In this document: positions 56,695 through 64,000 of the stretch, in pieces
Layout of the letters: each line of letters starts with the position of its first letter
How positions within the stretch are numbered: the stretch's first letter is position 1
Origin: Gluconacetobacter johannae
GTDB taxonomy: Bacteria > Pseudomonadota > Alphaproteobacteria > Acetobacterales > Acetobacteraceae
Length of the DNA stretch: 64,000 bases
Reading direction: 5' to 3'
Assembly: GCF_014174305.1 (NCBI RefSeq)
Contig: NZ_JABEQH010000014.1
Span: 1-64,000 of the forward strand
Notes under the pieces: model-generated
The model's database searches: none
What the model saw: the letters and a program-made list of their open reading frames with translations, nothing else
What the model was told of the DNA's origin: nothing
Made by a program: the position numbers and the translations under genes

Positions 56695-58050
56695 ATGTCC
56701 GGCAGGGCCGGCCTGCTGATGGCGGCCTCGCTGGCGGGGCTTGCGGCCTGTGCCGGTCCGTCGCCGTCGGGGCCCGCGATCGTCGGGCCGGTCGCCCCGC
56801 CCCCCATCGGCGCACCGGTGCCGCCGGGGCGCACGGTGGGCGTGCTGCTGCCGCTGGGCGGCCCGAACGCCCGTCTGGGACAGGAAATGCTGGCCGCCAC
56901 GCGCCTGGCGCTGGACAGCCCCGCCGCGCCGCCGCTGGATGTGCGCGACACGGCGGCGCCGGGCGGGGCGGGCGCTGCCGCGCAGGCGGCGGTGGCGGCC
57001 GGTGACGGCGTGATACTGGGGCCGCTGACCGCCGGCGACACCGCCCAGGCGGCCACGGTGGCGGCGTCGGCTTCGGTGCCGCTGCTGGCCTATACCAGCG
57101 ATGTCTCGCTGGGGCGGCCGGGTGTGTGGGTGCTGGGGATTGCGCCGGAACAGCAGGTGACGCGTCTGGTCGCCGCCGCCCGTGCCGAGGGACGGCAGCA
57201 TTTCGCGGCGTTCCTGCCCGACAATGCGCTGGGCCGGGCGATGGGCACGGCTTTGACGCAGGTCTGCGCGGCCCAGGGATTGCCGACGCCCGTGGTCATC
57301 TATCACACCACCAGCCAGGCCAGCATCACGCAGGGGCTGAAGACCCTGTCGGATTATGACAGCCGGCTTGCCGCCGTCCAGGACGCCGCGCAGGCCGCGA
57401 CGGCGCCCGACGCGGCGGCGGTCGATCCGTTGGCGGGCGCGGTACCGGCCGTGCCCGCCGGCACGGCGGCCCCGGCCGCCGCCCCGCCGCCGCCCCGGTT
57501 GGGCCCGCCGCCGTTCGACGCCCTGTTGCTGGCCGATACCGGGCTGCAACTGGGGATGGTGATCGACGCGCTGAATACGGTGCAGGTGACCGGGGCCCCG
57601 GCGGGGGCGGCACCGGCTGCGGGGTCGCCGGCCGGCCCGCCGCAGGTTCGGCTGCTGGGATCGGAATTGTGGGGAGTGTTTGCCGGAAAGCTCGGCCGGT
57701 TGCAGGGGGCATGGTATGCCGCGCCCGACCCGGCCAGCCGCCAGCGCTTCATCCAGATCTTCATGGCGCGCTACCACCACATGCCGACGCCGCTGGCCGA
57801 CCTGTCCTATGATTCCGCGGCGCTGGTCGGCGCGCTGGATCGCGCCCGGACCGAGGGTCAGCCGAACGGCTACACGGTCGAAGCCCTGACGCGGCCCGAC
57901 GGATTTTCAGGGGTGGATGGGGTGTTCGGCCTGACGCCGGATGGCCGGACGCGACGGGATATGGCGATTTTCCAGATCCAGCCCGGCGGCGGTGGACGGA
58001 TCGTCGTCCCGGCGGCGGGGCGTCTGGCGCGGGACGGAAGCCAGAGCTGA
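56695..58050 (+). CDS. Penicillin-binding protein activator, LpoA/YraM-like lipoprotein
   Basis: A 451-residue lipoprotein. ATG 56695 gives a compact signal with lipobox LAAC (Cys near residue 19), so it is preferred over ATG 56635, which would overlap the rsmI start by 13 bases. The mature part has a periplasmic-binding-protein fold (VGVLLPLGGPNARLGQEML, then ILGPLTAGDTAQAA and LAYTSDVSLGRPGVWVLG), with a Pro/Ala-rich insert near 245-270. LpoA homologues activate the peptidoglycan synthase PBP1a. The N-terminal TPR half of E. coli LpoA is absent, as in other Alphaproteobacteria. Confidence 0.85.
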   Translation: MSGRAGLLMAASLAGLAACAGPSPSGPAIVGPVAPPPIGAPVPPGRTVGVLLPLGGPNARLGQEMLAATRLALDSPAAPPLDVRDTAAPGGAGAAAQAAVAAGDGVILGPLTAGDTAQAATVAASASVPLLAYTSDVSLGRPGVWVLGIAPEQQVTRLVAAARAEGRQHFAAFLPDNALGRAMGTALTQVCAAQGLPTPVVIYHTTSQASITQGLKTLSDYDSRLAAVQDAAQAATAPDAAAVDPLAGAVPAVPAGTAAPAAAPPPPRLGPPPFDALLLADTGLQLGMVIDALNTVQVTGAPAGAAPAAGSPAGPPQVRLLGSELWGVFAGKLGRLQGAWYAAPDPASRQRFIQIFMARYHHMPTPLADLSYDSAALVGALDRARTEGQPNGYTVEALTRPDGFSGVDGVFGLTPDGRTRRDMAIFQIQPGGGGRIVVPAAGRLARDGSQS

Positions 58051-58068
58051 TCGGCCGGGGGGCCGATC
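58049..58068. terminator. Hairpin at the LpoA-like stop codon
   Basis: GATCGGCC (58049-58056) / GGCCGATC (58061-58068) with a GGGG loop, overlapping the TGA and lying between two convergent genes. It has no T-run; it probably acts as a shared 3' structure. Confidence 0.35.
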
Positions 58069-58080
58069 GGGCGGGGGCGG

Positions 58081-58446
58081 TCAGGCCGCCGCCGTCGCCC
58101 CGCAGGCCAGGACCGGGCGAATGGCGTACAGCGCGGCCTCGAAGCTTTTGAACGCGCCCAGGCGATGGTCGCGCAGATGGTCGATCAGGACCCAGTTCAT
58201 GCCTTCGGGCCGCACCAGATAGGCGGGATCGGCGTTTTCGCGGACCCAGACCAGCACGTGTTCGATCAGGCCGTCATCCGACCGGGCGGCGACATCGACG
58301 TCGCACAGCCCCATGCAGGCGCCGGCATCCAGCCACCGCATCAGATATTCCCGATGCCGGGGCAGGAAACTCAGACGCAGGGGAATCACGTTGCAGGAGC
58401 TGGTCGGAGACGGGGTGTCAACCTTCCGGTTCATTGCCATGGCCAT
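58081..58446 (-). CDS. Conserved protein of unknown function
   Basis: A 121-residue soluble protein. ATG 58446 is chosen because GAGGA precedes it by about 9 bases. The core LRLSFLPRHREYLMRWLDAG, then VLVWVRENADPAYLVRPEGMNWVLIDHLRDHRLG, has regularly spaced Trp, Asp and His residues, but no known domain is evident. It is a single-gene unit. The 207 bases upstream are notably A+T-rich for this genome. Confidence 0.65.
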   Translation of the reverse strand: MAMAMNRKVDTPSPTSSCNVIPLRLSFLPRHREYLMRWLDAGACMGLCDVDVAARSDDGLIEHVLVWVRENADPAYLVRPEGMNWVLIDHLRDHRLGAFKSFEAALYAIRPVLACGATAAA

Positions 58447-58560
58447 CTGAATGTCCTCGCGGTGGGGGCGTGATGGAACGCTAATGCGCGTCGGACGGCC
58501 TTGCCAAATTGAATCTGTGCGCCAGCGCCGCACAAACAGGCAGAACTTTGCCGATGTGGC

Positions 58561-58586
58561 AAAAAAACAATGCTCTGTTACGCATT
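58561..58586 (-). terminator. Terminator of the waaA-lpxK-lpxL operon
   Basis: Read on the minus strand, AATGC and GCATT (58582-58586 and 58569-58573) can pair across an 8-base loop and are followed within one base by seven T residues (58561-58567). The stem is short, but the T-run is the clearest in this area. Confidence 0.4.
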
Positions 58587-58653
58587 AGCCTTAATGTTGA
58601 GCACGCAACGGTGCAACTGCTCAGGAATTGTCAGAAACTGGACTTGCCAACCG

Positions 58654-59586
58654 TCAGGCGCGCGTCTCGAACAGGGTCTTGGGCCACCGGCGATGGAGCC
58701 AGAGCCAGCTTCCCGGATGGGTGCGGATCCAGCTTTCCAGCCGGTCGTTGACGGCTTGCGTCAGGGCCAGGACATCGGCCTGGCGGTCCCCGGTGTCGGG
58801 CAGGGGCAGCGGCGGCTCGACATGGATACGCAGGCGGGCGGGGCCCAGGCGTTCGACATAGCCGGGGATGACAGGGCAGCGATAGCGCAGCGCCATGGCG
58901 GCCAGGGCCGGCGCGGTCATCGCGGGCTGGCCGAACAGCCGGGCCTCGATTCCGTCATTCATCTTCTGGTCCACCAGCATGCCCAGCCGCCCCCCGCGGG
59001 CGACGTGGGCCAAGGCGCCCCGCGCCCCGCGCGCGCCCTTGGCGAACAGCGGCACGGAATGTTCCATCGCCTCGTCGCGCAGGGTGCGGATCATCCGGTC
59101 GATCAGGGGATTTGCTGCTGCACGATAGAAAGATGCGAACGGCAGGCCATGATGCGCCACGGCCGGCGGCAGCATTTCCCAGTTGCCGATATGGCCCGAG
59201 ACGAAGATCGCGGCCCCCCCGCGCGCCACCTGGGCGGCCAGATGCTCGGCCCCCGTCACGTCCCATCCGGGGCCGTGGGCCGGGTCGCGCGGCAGGCGGG
59301 ACAGATGGGGGAGTTCGCCGACCGTGCGGCCCAGATTGTCCCATACGTCGCGAATGACGGCGCGCCGTTCGGCCCGGTCCAGCCCCGGCAGGGCGAGGCG
59401 CAGGTTGGCGTCGGCCACCCGCGAGACCGGCAGGCGCGGGCCGATCGCGCGGCTGATCGCCCCGCCGACATCGGACGCCCGGACCGGCCCCAGGCGGCGC
59501 AGCAGCGCCAGCGCCCCCCGGGCCGCCAGGGCTTCGAGCCGCATGAGCATGGTGACGCGCGGGCCGCTATCGCCGCTATCGGTCAT
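58654..59586 (-). CDS. lpxL: Lipid A late acyltransferase (LpxL/HtrB family)
   Basis: A 310-residue membrane-associated acyltransferase that adds a secondary fatty acid to Kdo2-lipid A. The HX4E catalytic motif is in SGHIGNWEML (near residue 131), with later family segments FYRAAANPLIDRMIRTLR and GMLVDQKMNDG. ATG 59586 overlaps the lpxK stop by 4 bases. Which hydroxyl is acylated (LpxL or LpxM role) cannot be told. Confidence 0.88.
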   Translation of the reverse strand: MTDSGDSGPRVTMLMRLEALAARGALALLRRLGPVRASDVGGAISRAIGPRLPVSRVADANLRLALPGLDRAERRAVIRDVWDNLGRTVGELPHLSRLPRDPAHGPGWDVTGAEHLAAQVARGGAAIFVSGHIGNWEMLPPAVAHHGLPFASFYRAAANPLIDRMIRTLRDEAMEHSVPLFAKGARGARGALAHVARGGRLGMLVDQKMNDGIEARLFGQPAMTAPALAAMALRYRCPVIPGYVERLGPARLRIHVEPPLPLPDTGDRQADVLALTQAVNDRLESWIRTHPGSWLWLHRRWPKTLFETRA

Positions 59587-60566
59587 CGTGGCGTCTCCTC
59601 CAGCCAGAGATCGAGAAGCCGGTCGGGGGCGGCCGGATCGGTCCAGGCCAGCCGGACATCCACGGTCCGGACCTGTGGCCTGAAAGCCACAGGCAGGCGG
59701 ACGGCATCCTTGGGCGTGGTCAGGAGAATGGCGTCGTGCGCGCGGGCGGCGTCGCCCAGGCGGCGCAGGTCGTGGTCGCGATAGGGGTGATGGTCGGGGA
59801 AGGGCAGGCAGGCGGCAAGGGGCACGCCCTGCCGGCGCAGGCCGTCGAAGAACTTGTCCGGCCGTCCGATGCCGGCGAAGGCGATGGCCGTCCGTCCGTC
59901 CAGCAGCGCCCCGGCATCGTCCATGTCCAGTTGCGCGCGCAGGACCGGCAGCCTCTCGGGCAGGGCTGCCGACGCCCCGGTCAGGTCGTCCCCGACCAGG
60001 ACGGCGGCGCGGGCGCGGGCTGCGCCGGCCGCCACTGGTTCGCGCAGCGGGCCGGCGGGCAGGACGCGGCCATTGCCGAACCCGCTGGCCCCGTCGATGA
60101 CCAGCAGCGGCATGTCCTGACACAGGCCGGGATTCTGGAAACCGTCATCCATGACCAGGCAGTCGGCCCCGGCCGCGATGGCGGCGCGCGCGCCGGCCGC
60201 GCGGTCGGCGGCGACAATGCAGGGGGCCACGCGGGCCAGTAGCAGGGCCTCGTCCCCCACGGCGTCGGCGGCGTGGCGGGCCGGATCGACCCGTACCGGG
60301 CCGCGTACCCGCCCACCATAGCCGCGCGTCAGGAAATGCACCCTGCGCCCCCGCGCGACCAGCCGGCGTCCCAGATCGAGCGCCAGGGTCGTCTTGCCCG
60401 CGCCGCCGGCCGTCAGGTTGCCGCAGCACAGGACCGGGACCGGCGCACGCCATCCCGGCCGCCGCACCCGCCGGGCGGTGCCCAGCGCATAAAGTGCCGC
60501 GGCCGGCGCCAGCAGGCGGGCGATCGGGCCGCCGTCGGGGTCGGACCAGAAGCGGGGCGGGTGCAT
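59583..60566 (-). CDS. lpxK: Tetraacyldisaccharide 4'-kinase
   Basis: A 327-residue P-loop kinase phosphorylating the lipid A precursor at the 4' position. The Walker A region is CGNLTAGGAGKTTLAL (about 48-63). RGYGG, VGDEALLLA and MDDGFQNP are the family hallmarks, the last holding catalytic Asp residues. ATG 60566 overlaps the waaA fusion stop by one base. It forms an operon with waaA and lpxL. Confidence 0.94.
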   Translation of the reverse strand: MHPPRFWSDPDGGPIARLLAPAAALYALGTARRVRRPGWRAPVPVLCCGNLTAGGAGKTTLALDLGRRLVARGRRVHFLTRGYGGRVRGPVRVDPARHAADAVGDEALLLARVAPCIVAADRAAGARAAIAAGADCLVMDDGFQNPGLCQDMPLLVIDGASGFGNGRVLPAGPLREPVAAGAARARAAVLVGDDLTGASAALPERLPVLRAQLDMDDAGALLDGRTAIAFAGIGRPDKFFDGLRRQGVPLAACLPFPDHHPYRDHDLRRLGDAARAHDAILLTTPKDAVRLPVAFRPQVRTVDVRLAWTDPAAPDRLLDLWLEETPR

Positions 60567-62527
60567 CAGCCCCCCGCCAGGGTCAGCAGGCGCGCGGCCA
60601 TACGGTCCGGCAGGTCGGGATCGCCGGCGACGGGGGCGGCGTGGCGACGGGCCTGCGCCAGGCGCGCGGGGTCGGACAGCAGGCCGTCCACCCACTCCGC
60701 CAGGGCGGCGGGATCGGCGACGATGGCGACGGCATCGCCCAGCCGGGCGAAGGCCTCGGTGAAATTGTCCGTCAGCGGGCCCGACGCCAGGGCCGCGCCC
60801 AGCCGGGCCGGTTCCATCGGGTTATGGCCGCCGCCCCGCCCCGGACCGGGAAGGCTGTTGCCGATGAAGACGATCGGCACCGCCCGGTAGAACAGGCCCA
60901 GCTCGCCCAGCGTGTCGCAGATCCAGAACCGGTCGGCCGGGCAGGGGATCGCACTCAGTGCGCGGCGGGGGACGGGGGGTGTCTCCAGGCATGCCGCGAT
61001 CGCCGCGCCGCGTTCGGGGTGGCGGGGGACGATCACGGTCAGCAGGTCGGGGTGGCGTGCGCGGATCAGCCGGTCGGCCTGGGCGATCAGGTCTTCCTCC
61101 CCGTCATGGGTGGAGGCGGCCAGCCAGACGGGGCGGCCGGCGATGGCGTCCACGATGCCGGCCAGTTGCGCCGGGTCGGCCGGAAGCGGGGCGGCGGCCT
61201 CCTTCAAATCGCCCGGAACGTCCACCCGCGTGGCGCCCAGCGCGCGCAGCCGGGCGGCGTCCTCGGCCGAGCGCGCGGCGATCCAGCCGAAGCGCGACAG
61301 CATGCGCCGCGCCAGCCCCGGCATCCTGCGCCAGCCGTCACGCGAGCGGTCGGACAGGCGGGCGTTCATCAGGGCGATCGGGACGCCGCTGCGGTGACAG
61401 GCTTCGATCAGGTTGGGCCACAGCTCGCTTTCCGTCAGGGCCGCGGCGTCGGGGCGCCAGTGGCGCAGGAACCGGCCGATCCAGCGCGGCACGTCCAGCG
61501 GCACGAACTGGTGGATGACCCGTCCGCCCCATGCCGCGCCGGCCAGGCGGCGGTCCAGCAGGTCGGCGGCGTTGACCGTCGCCGTCGTCAGCAGCACATG
61601 CAGCGCCGGGTCGCGCGCCATCATGCGGTCGATCACCGGCAGGATCGACAGGCTCTCGCCCACGCTGGCGGCGTGCAGCCAGACCAGCCGGCCGGCGGGG
61701 CGGGCGCGCGCGGTCAGGCCCATGCGTTCGCGCAGGCGGCCGGGCCGTTCCTTGCCGCGCGCCAGCCGGCGCCGCAGCAGCAGGATCAGGCCCGGCGCGA
61801 TCAGGGTGGCCAGCAGCGCCCACAGGCGCGACAGGCCGCCGGCGGGCGGGGGGCAGGCGGCTTCGGTCGCGGCGTCGATGGCGTCGCCGATCCGGCGTGC
61901 CGCCGCCGCCCGGTCGCCGCGCGCCGGCATGACCGGCGCGCCGCAGACCACCCGCCCGCGTCCGAACGGCAGCGGAATCAGCATCCGATCCCAGGTGCCC
62001 AGGCGCCAGGACCGGCACCACGCCCCCACCGGCACGACCGGCGCGCCGGACAGCAGGGCCAGGCCCGCGACCCCCTGCTGGGCGTGGCGGCGCGGACCGC
62101 GCGGCCCGTCGGGGGTGACGGCGATCAGGCTGCCGTCGCCCAACTGGCCCAGCAGGCCGCGCAGGGCCGCGGCGCCGCCCTTGTCCTTGTTCCTGCGATC
62201 CGTGGATCCGGCGATGACGTCCACCCCCCAGGGGGCGACGATGTCGGCGATCATCCGCCCGTCGCGGTTGCGGCTGACCAGGACATGCATACGCAGCGAC
62301 GGGTCGCGCCGTGCGGCCCACCACCACAGGGCGGGGGTCAGGACCAGCGTTTCATGCCAGAAGGCGACCAGCGCGGACCGCCCGTCGCGGGGCGTCAGCA
62401 CCGGCAGGGCGTCGGGGTGGATGTCGAACGTCCAGCGTGTGGTGCGTAGCGCCAGCACCAGATAGGACCGCAGCGCCCCGATGGCCAGGGTACGGCCCCG
62501 CCCGCCTGCCAGCAGGCGTTTCAGCAT
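60566..62527 (-). CDS. waaA: Fusion of a DUF374 acyltransferase-like domain with Kdo transferase WaaA
   Basis: A 653-residue protein formed by two normally separate genes. Residues about 40-225 are DUF374 (LVAFWHETLVLTPALWWWAA, VLVSRNRDGRMIADIV, AVTPDGPRGP), a lysophospholipid-acyltransferase-like family. Residues about 235-653 are GT30 Kdo transferase (RLARGKERPGRLRERMG; active-site Glu in HAASVGE near 288; HQFVPLDVPRWIGRFLRHWRP; GGHNPMEPA). The junction is a clean frame with a second membrane helix (about 235-250). WaaA adds Kdo to lipid IVA. DUF374 proteins are often encoded beside waaA in Alphaproteobacteria, which explains the fusion. ATG 62527 is the start. Confidence 0.92.
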   Translation of the reverse strand: MLKRLLAGGRGRTLAIGALRSYLVLALRTTRWTFDIHPDALPVLTPRDGRSALVAFWHETLVLTPALWWWAARRDPSLRMHVLVSRNRDGRMIADIVAPWGVDVIAGSTDRRNKDKGGAAALRGLLGQLGDGSLIAVTPDGPRGPRRHAQQGVAGLALLSGAPVVPVGAWCRSWRLGTWDRMLIPLPFGRGRVVCGAPVMPARGDRAAAARRIGDAIDAATEAACPPPAGGLSRLWALLATLIAPGLILLLRRRLARGKERPGRLRERMGLTARARPAGRLVWLHAASVGESLSILPVIDRMMARDPALHVLLTTATVNAADLLDRRLAGAAWGGRVIHQFVPLDVPRWIGRFLRHWRPDAAALTESELWPNLIEACHRSGVPIALMNARLSDRSRDGWRRMPGLARRMLSRFGWIAARSAEDAARLRALGATRVDVPGDLKEAAAPLPADPAQLAGIVDAIAGRPVWLAASTHDGEEDLIAQADRLIRARHPDLLTVIVPRHPERGAAIAACLETPPVPRRALSAIPCPADRFWICDTLGELGLFYRAVPIVFIGNSLPGPGRGGGHNPMEPARLGAALASGPLTDNFTEAFARLGDAVAIVADPAALAEWVDGLLSDPARLAQARRHAAPVAGDPDLPDRMAARLLTLAGG

Positions 62528-62632
62528 GTCCGGCCCCGGACGGGGAAGCTGCGTGTCATGCGTCTGGCGGTAGCATGGGCGACCGGCGGGCGGAAGGGGA
62601 CGGCGCGCGTCCCCAGGCCGGTCCCCGCCGGT

Positions 62633-63124
62633 TCAGGCCAGGAAGCGTCGCAGCCCGAACCCTTCGGCGCGCTCGTCGCGGACCGATGGCTGGTAGGCCG
62701 TGGTGAAGCGTTCATGCGCCCGCGCCCATACGGCCGGGTCCGCGCCGTCGGGCAACTGGACGGTCGAGGCGCCGCAGCGCAGCAGGAATTCGTACTGGTC
62801 GGGCAGCGGCCGCCCGGTGACGCGGATCTCGCCGGCAAAATCCAGATGTTCGCGCAGGGCCCGCGCCTGGCTGAAGGCGCGTCCGTCGCGGAAGGTCGGG
62901 AAGGTGACGCCGACCAGCGCCAGGCGCGGCAGGGCCGCGCGCAGCACAGCGACCTCGGCATCGGGCGGCAGGGCGACGCCCAGCTTCTCGCCGGCGGGGC
63001 GGGCCAGCCCGTCTTCCAGCCGTTCCAGCGGCACGATCACCGGGCCGGTCGGCGGCAGGGGCGCGTCGTCGCCGATGGTGGTCCAGAAATCTTCGACGAG
63101 GCGGCCATTTTCAAGCAAGGGCAT
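62633..63124 (-). CDS. DUF934 protein of sulfite assimilation
   Basis: A 163-residue DUF934 protein (MPLLENGRLVEDFWTTIGD; LALVGVTFPTFRDGRAFSQA; TGRPLPDQYEFLLRCGAST; TTAYQPS). The family is almost always encoded next to sulfite reductase and is thought to help that pathway; the biochemical role is not known. ATG 63124 lies within the last codons of the upstream sulfite reductase gene (14-base overlap); ATG 63133 is an alternative. The usual cysH partner does not follow here. Confidence 0.85.
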   Translation of the reverse strand: MPLLENGRLVEDFWTTIGDDAPLPPTGPVIVPLERLEDGLARPAGEKLGVALPPDAEVAVLRAALPRLALVGVTFPTFRDGRAFSQARALREHLDFAGEIRVTGRPLPDQYEFLLRCGASTVQLPDGADPAVWARAHERFTTAYQPSVRDERAEGFGLRRFLA

Positions 63125-64000
63125 AGACGGCATCCTTGAACAGCGCGGCGCCGAGCCGCCGATAGGTGTCGAGGAAGCGTTCCCCCTCGGTGCGGTGGAC
63201 CAGATAGGCATCGACCAGATGGGCGATCGCGTCCACCGTCGCGTCCTCGGGCAGGGCCGGACCCAGGATCTGGCCGATGGCGGCGTCGTTGCCGGCCGAA
63301 CCGCCCAGCGTCAGCTGGAAGAATTCCTCGCCTTTCTTGTCCACCCCCAGGATGCCGATATGCCCGGCATGGTGATGGCCGCAGGCGTTGATGCAGCCCG
63401 AGATCTTGATCTGCAGGTCGCCGATGCGTTCCTGCAGGGCGGGGTTGGCGAACCGGGCGCTGAGCTTCTGCGCGATCGGGATCGAACGCGCATTCGCCAG
63501 CGAACAGTAATCCAGCCCCGGGCAGGCGATGATGTCGCCGATCAGCCCGATATTGGCGCTGGCCAGCCCCGCGCCGCCCAGTTCCCGCCACAGCGCATGC
63601 AACTGGTCCTGGCGGACATGGCCCAGGACGACGTTCTGCATGTGGCTGATGCGGATCTCGCCGAACGAGAAACGCTCCGCCAGGTCGGCGATGGTGTCGA
63701 GCTGCGCCGAGGTGGCGTCGCCGGGAATGCCCCCGTCGGGCTTGAGCGAGATGACGGCCGAGATATAGCCCGCCGCCCGATGCGGATGGGTGTTGGTGCG
63801 GACCCAGCGGTCGAAGGCCGCATCGGCGCGCCGTGCCTCGGCCAGGCGGTCGGCGGCGTCGGACGGGGCGTCCAGCACCGGCGTGCCGAAGCGGGCGCGG
63901 ATGGCGGCCACCGTTTCGGGCGGCAGGCGATAGCGGGCGCGGTCCATCGCCGCGAATTCGGCATCGACCTTCTCGCGATAGGCTTCGGCGCCCAGCGCCT
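63111..64000 (-). CDS. cysI: Sulfite (or nitrite) reductase hemoprotein, C-terminal part
   Basis: The frame is open to the window edge, so the N-terminus lies outside. The visible 296 residues contain the ferredoxin-like half with SFGEIRISHMQNVVLGHV and the siroheme/4Fe-4S ligands: CPGLDYC and CINACGHHHAGHIG (the CX3C pair). It reduces sulfite to sulfide for cysteine synthesis. Linkage to the DUF934 gene supports sulfite over nitrite as substrate. The ATG at 63947 is internal. Confidence 0.88.
   Translation of the reverse strand, partial: ALGAEAYREKVDAEFAAMDRARYRLPPETVAAIRARFGTPVLDAPSDAADRLAEARRADAAFDRWVRTNTHPHRAAGYISAVISLKPDGGIPGDATSAQLDTIADLAERFSFGEIRISHMQNVVLGHVRQDQLHALWRELGGAGLASANIGLIGDIIACPGLDYCSLANARSIPIAQKLSARFANPALQERIGDLQIKISGCINACGHHHAGHIGILGVDKKGEEFFQLTLGGSAGNDAAIGQILGPALPEDATVDAIAHLVDAYLVHRTEGERFLDTYRRLGAALFKDAVYALA

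Noticed and set aside
58547-58563. TTTGCC/GGCAAA palindrome near the A+T-rich patch
   Set aside because: It lies where a terminator for a plus-strand gene would not be expected, is preceded rather than followed by the T-run on the minus strand, and has no conserved context.

Overview
The window is about 68-70% GC, with dense, often overlapping genes. It looks like the chromosome of an acetic acid bacterium (Alphaproteobacteria, Acetobacteraceae, Gluconacetobacter/Komagataeibacter-like). The pointers are a membrane PQQ-glucose dehydrogenase, a periplasmic molybdenum aldehyde dehydrogenase with a triheme cytochrome c subunit, ubiA beside rsmE and gshA, an MbfA iron exporter, and lpxK/waaA/lpxL grouping. 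The genus is inferred from gene content, not from a database search. No rRNA, tRNA, IS element or CRISPR array was seen, and no gene-free stretch exceeds 300 bases.

Layout. (1) 1-9757: a Wsp/Che3-like alternative chemosensory operon: CheR-TPR (cut by the edge), CheW, MCP, CheA-receiver, CheB, then two soluble hybrid histidine kinases. The last four genes overlap by 4 bases. No GGDEF output gene is present. (2) 9813-12283: hslV-hslU protease and sufE. (3) 12300-14756: a rearrangement scar where a 5'-truncated M50/HlyD secretion gene (minus) abuts a 5'-truncated giant adhesin gene (plus). (4) 14889-20503: aldehyde dehydrogenase operon (cytochrome, 2Fe-2S, molybdopterin subunits, then an MFS carrier), headed by a 10-residue upstream ORF. 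(5) 20732-25281: gcd, a mannitol dehydrogenase-family gene and a small conserved gene. (6) 25489-30914: rpmI-rplT, pheS-pheT, orphan pstS. (7) 30961-38565: lpxB, a tiny membrane protein gene, hisI, ygfZ, two glycosyltransferases, pyrC, a secreted protein and a YfgM-like TPR protein. (8) 38595-46747: bamB, der, gluconate permease, sugar symporter, dienelactone hydrolase, drug-type MFS. (9) 47019-54855: lipoprotein, lysine-type methyltransferase, ubiA, rsmE, gshA, mbfA, MocR regulator and divergent PNPOx-like gene. (10) 54966-64000: lolA, rsmI, LpoA-like lipoprotein, lpxL-lpxK-(DUF374::waaA), DUF934 gene and sulfite reductase (cut by the edge).

How the genes fit together. Two systems are periplasmic oxidation (glucose and aldehydes feeding the quinone pool, with gluconate uptake nearby) and envelope construction (lpxB, lpxK, lpxL, waaA, lolA, bamB, LpoA, glycosyltransferases). 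The chemosensory operon is probably a non-flagellar signalling pathway. A family of dispersed intergenic palindromes (near 11.7, 14.8, 32.9, 41.5 and perhaps 52.6 kb) punctuates the region.
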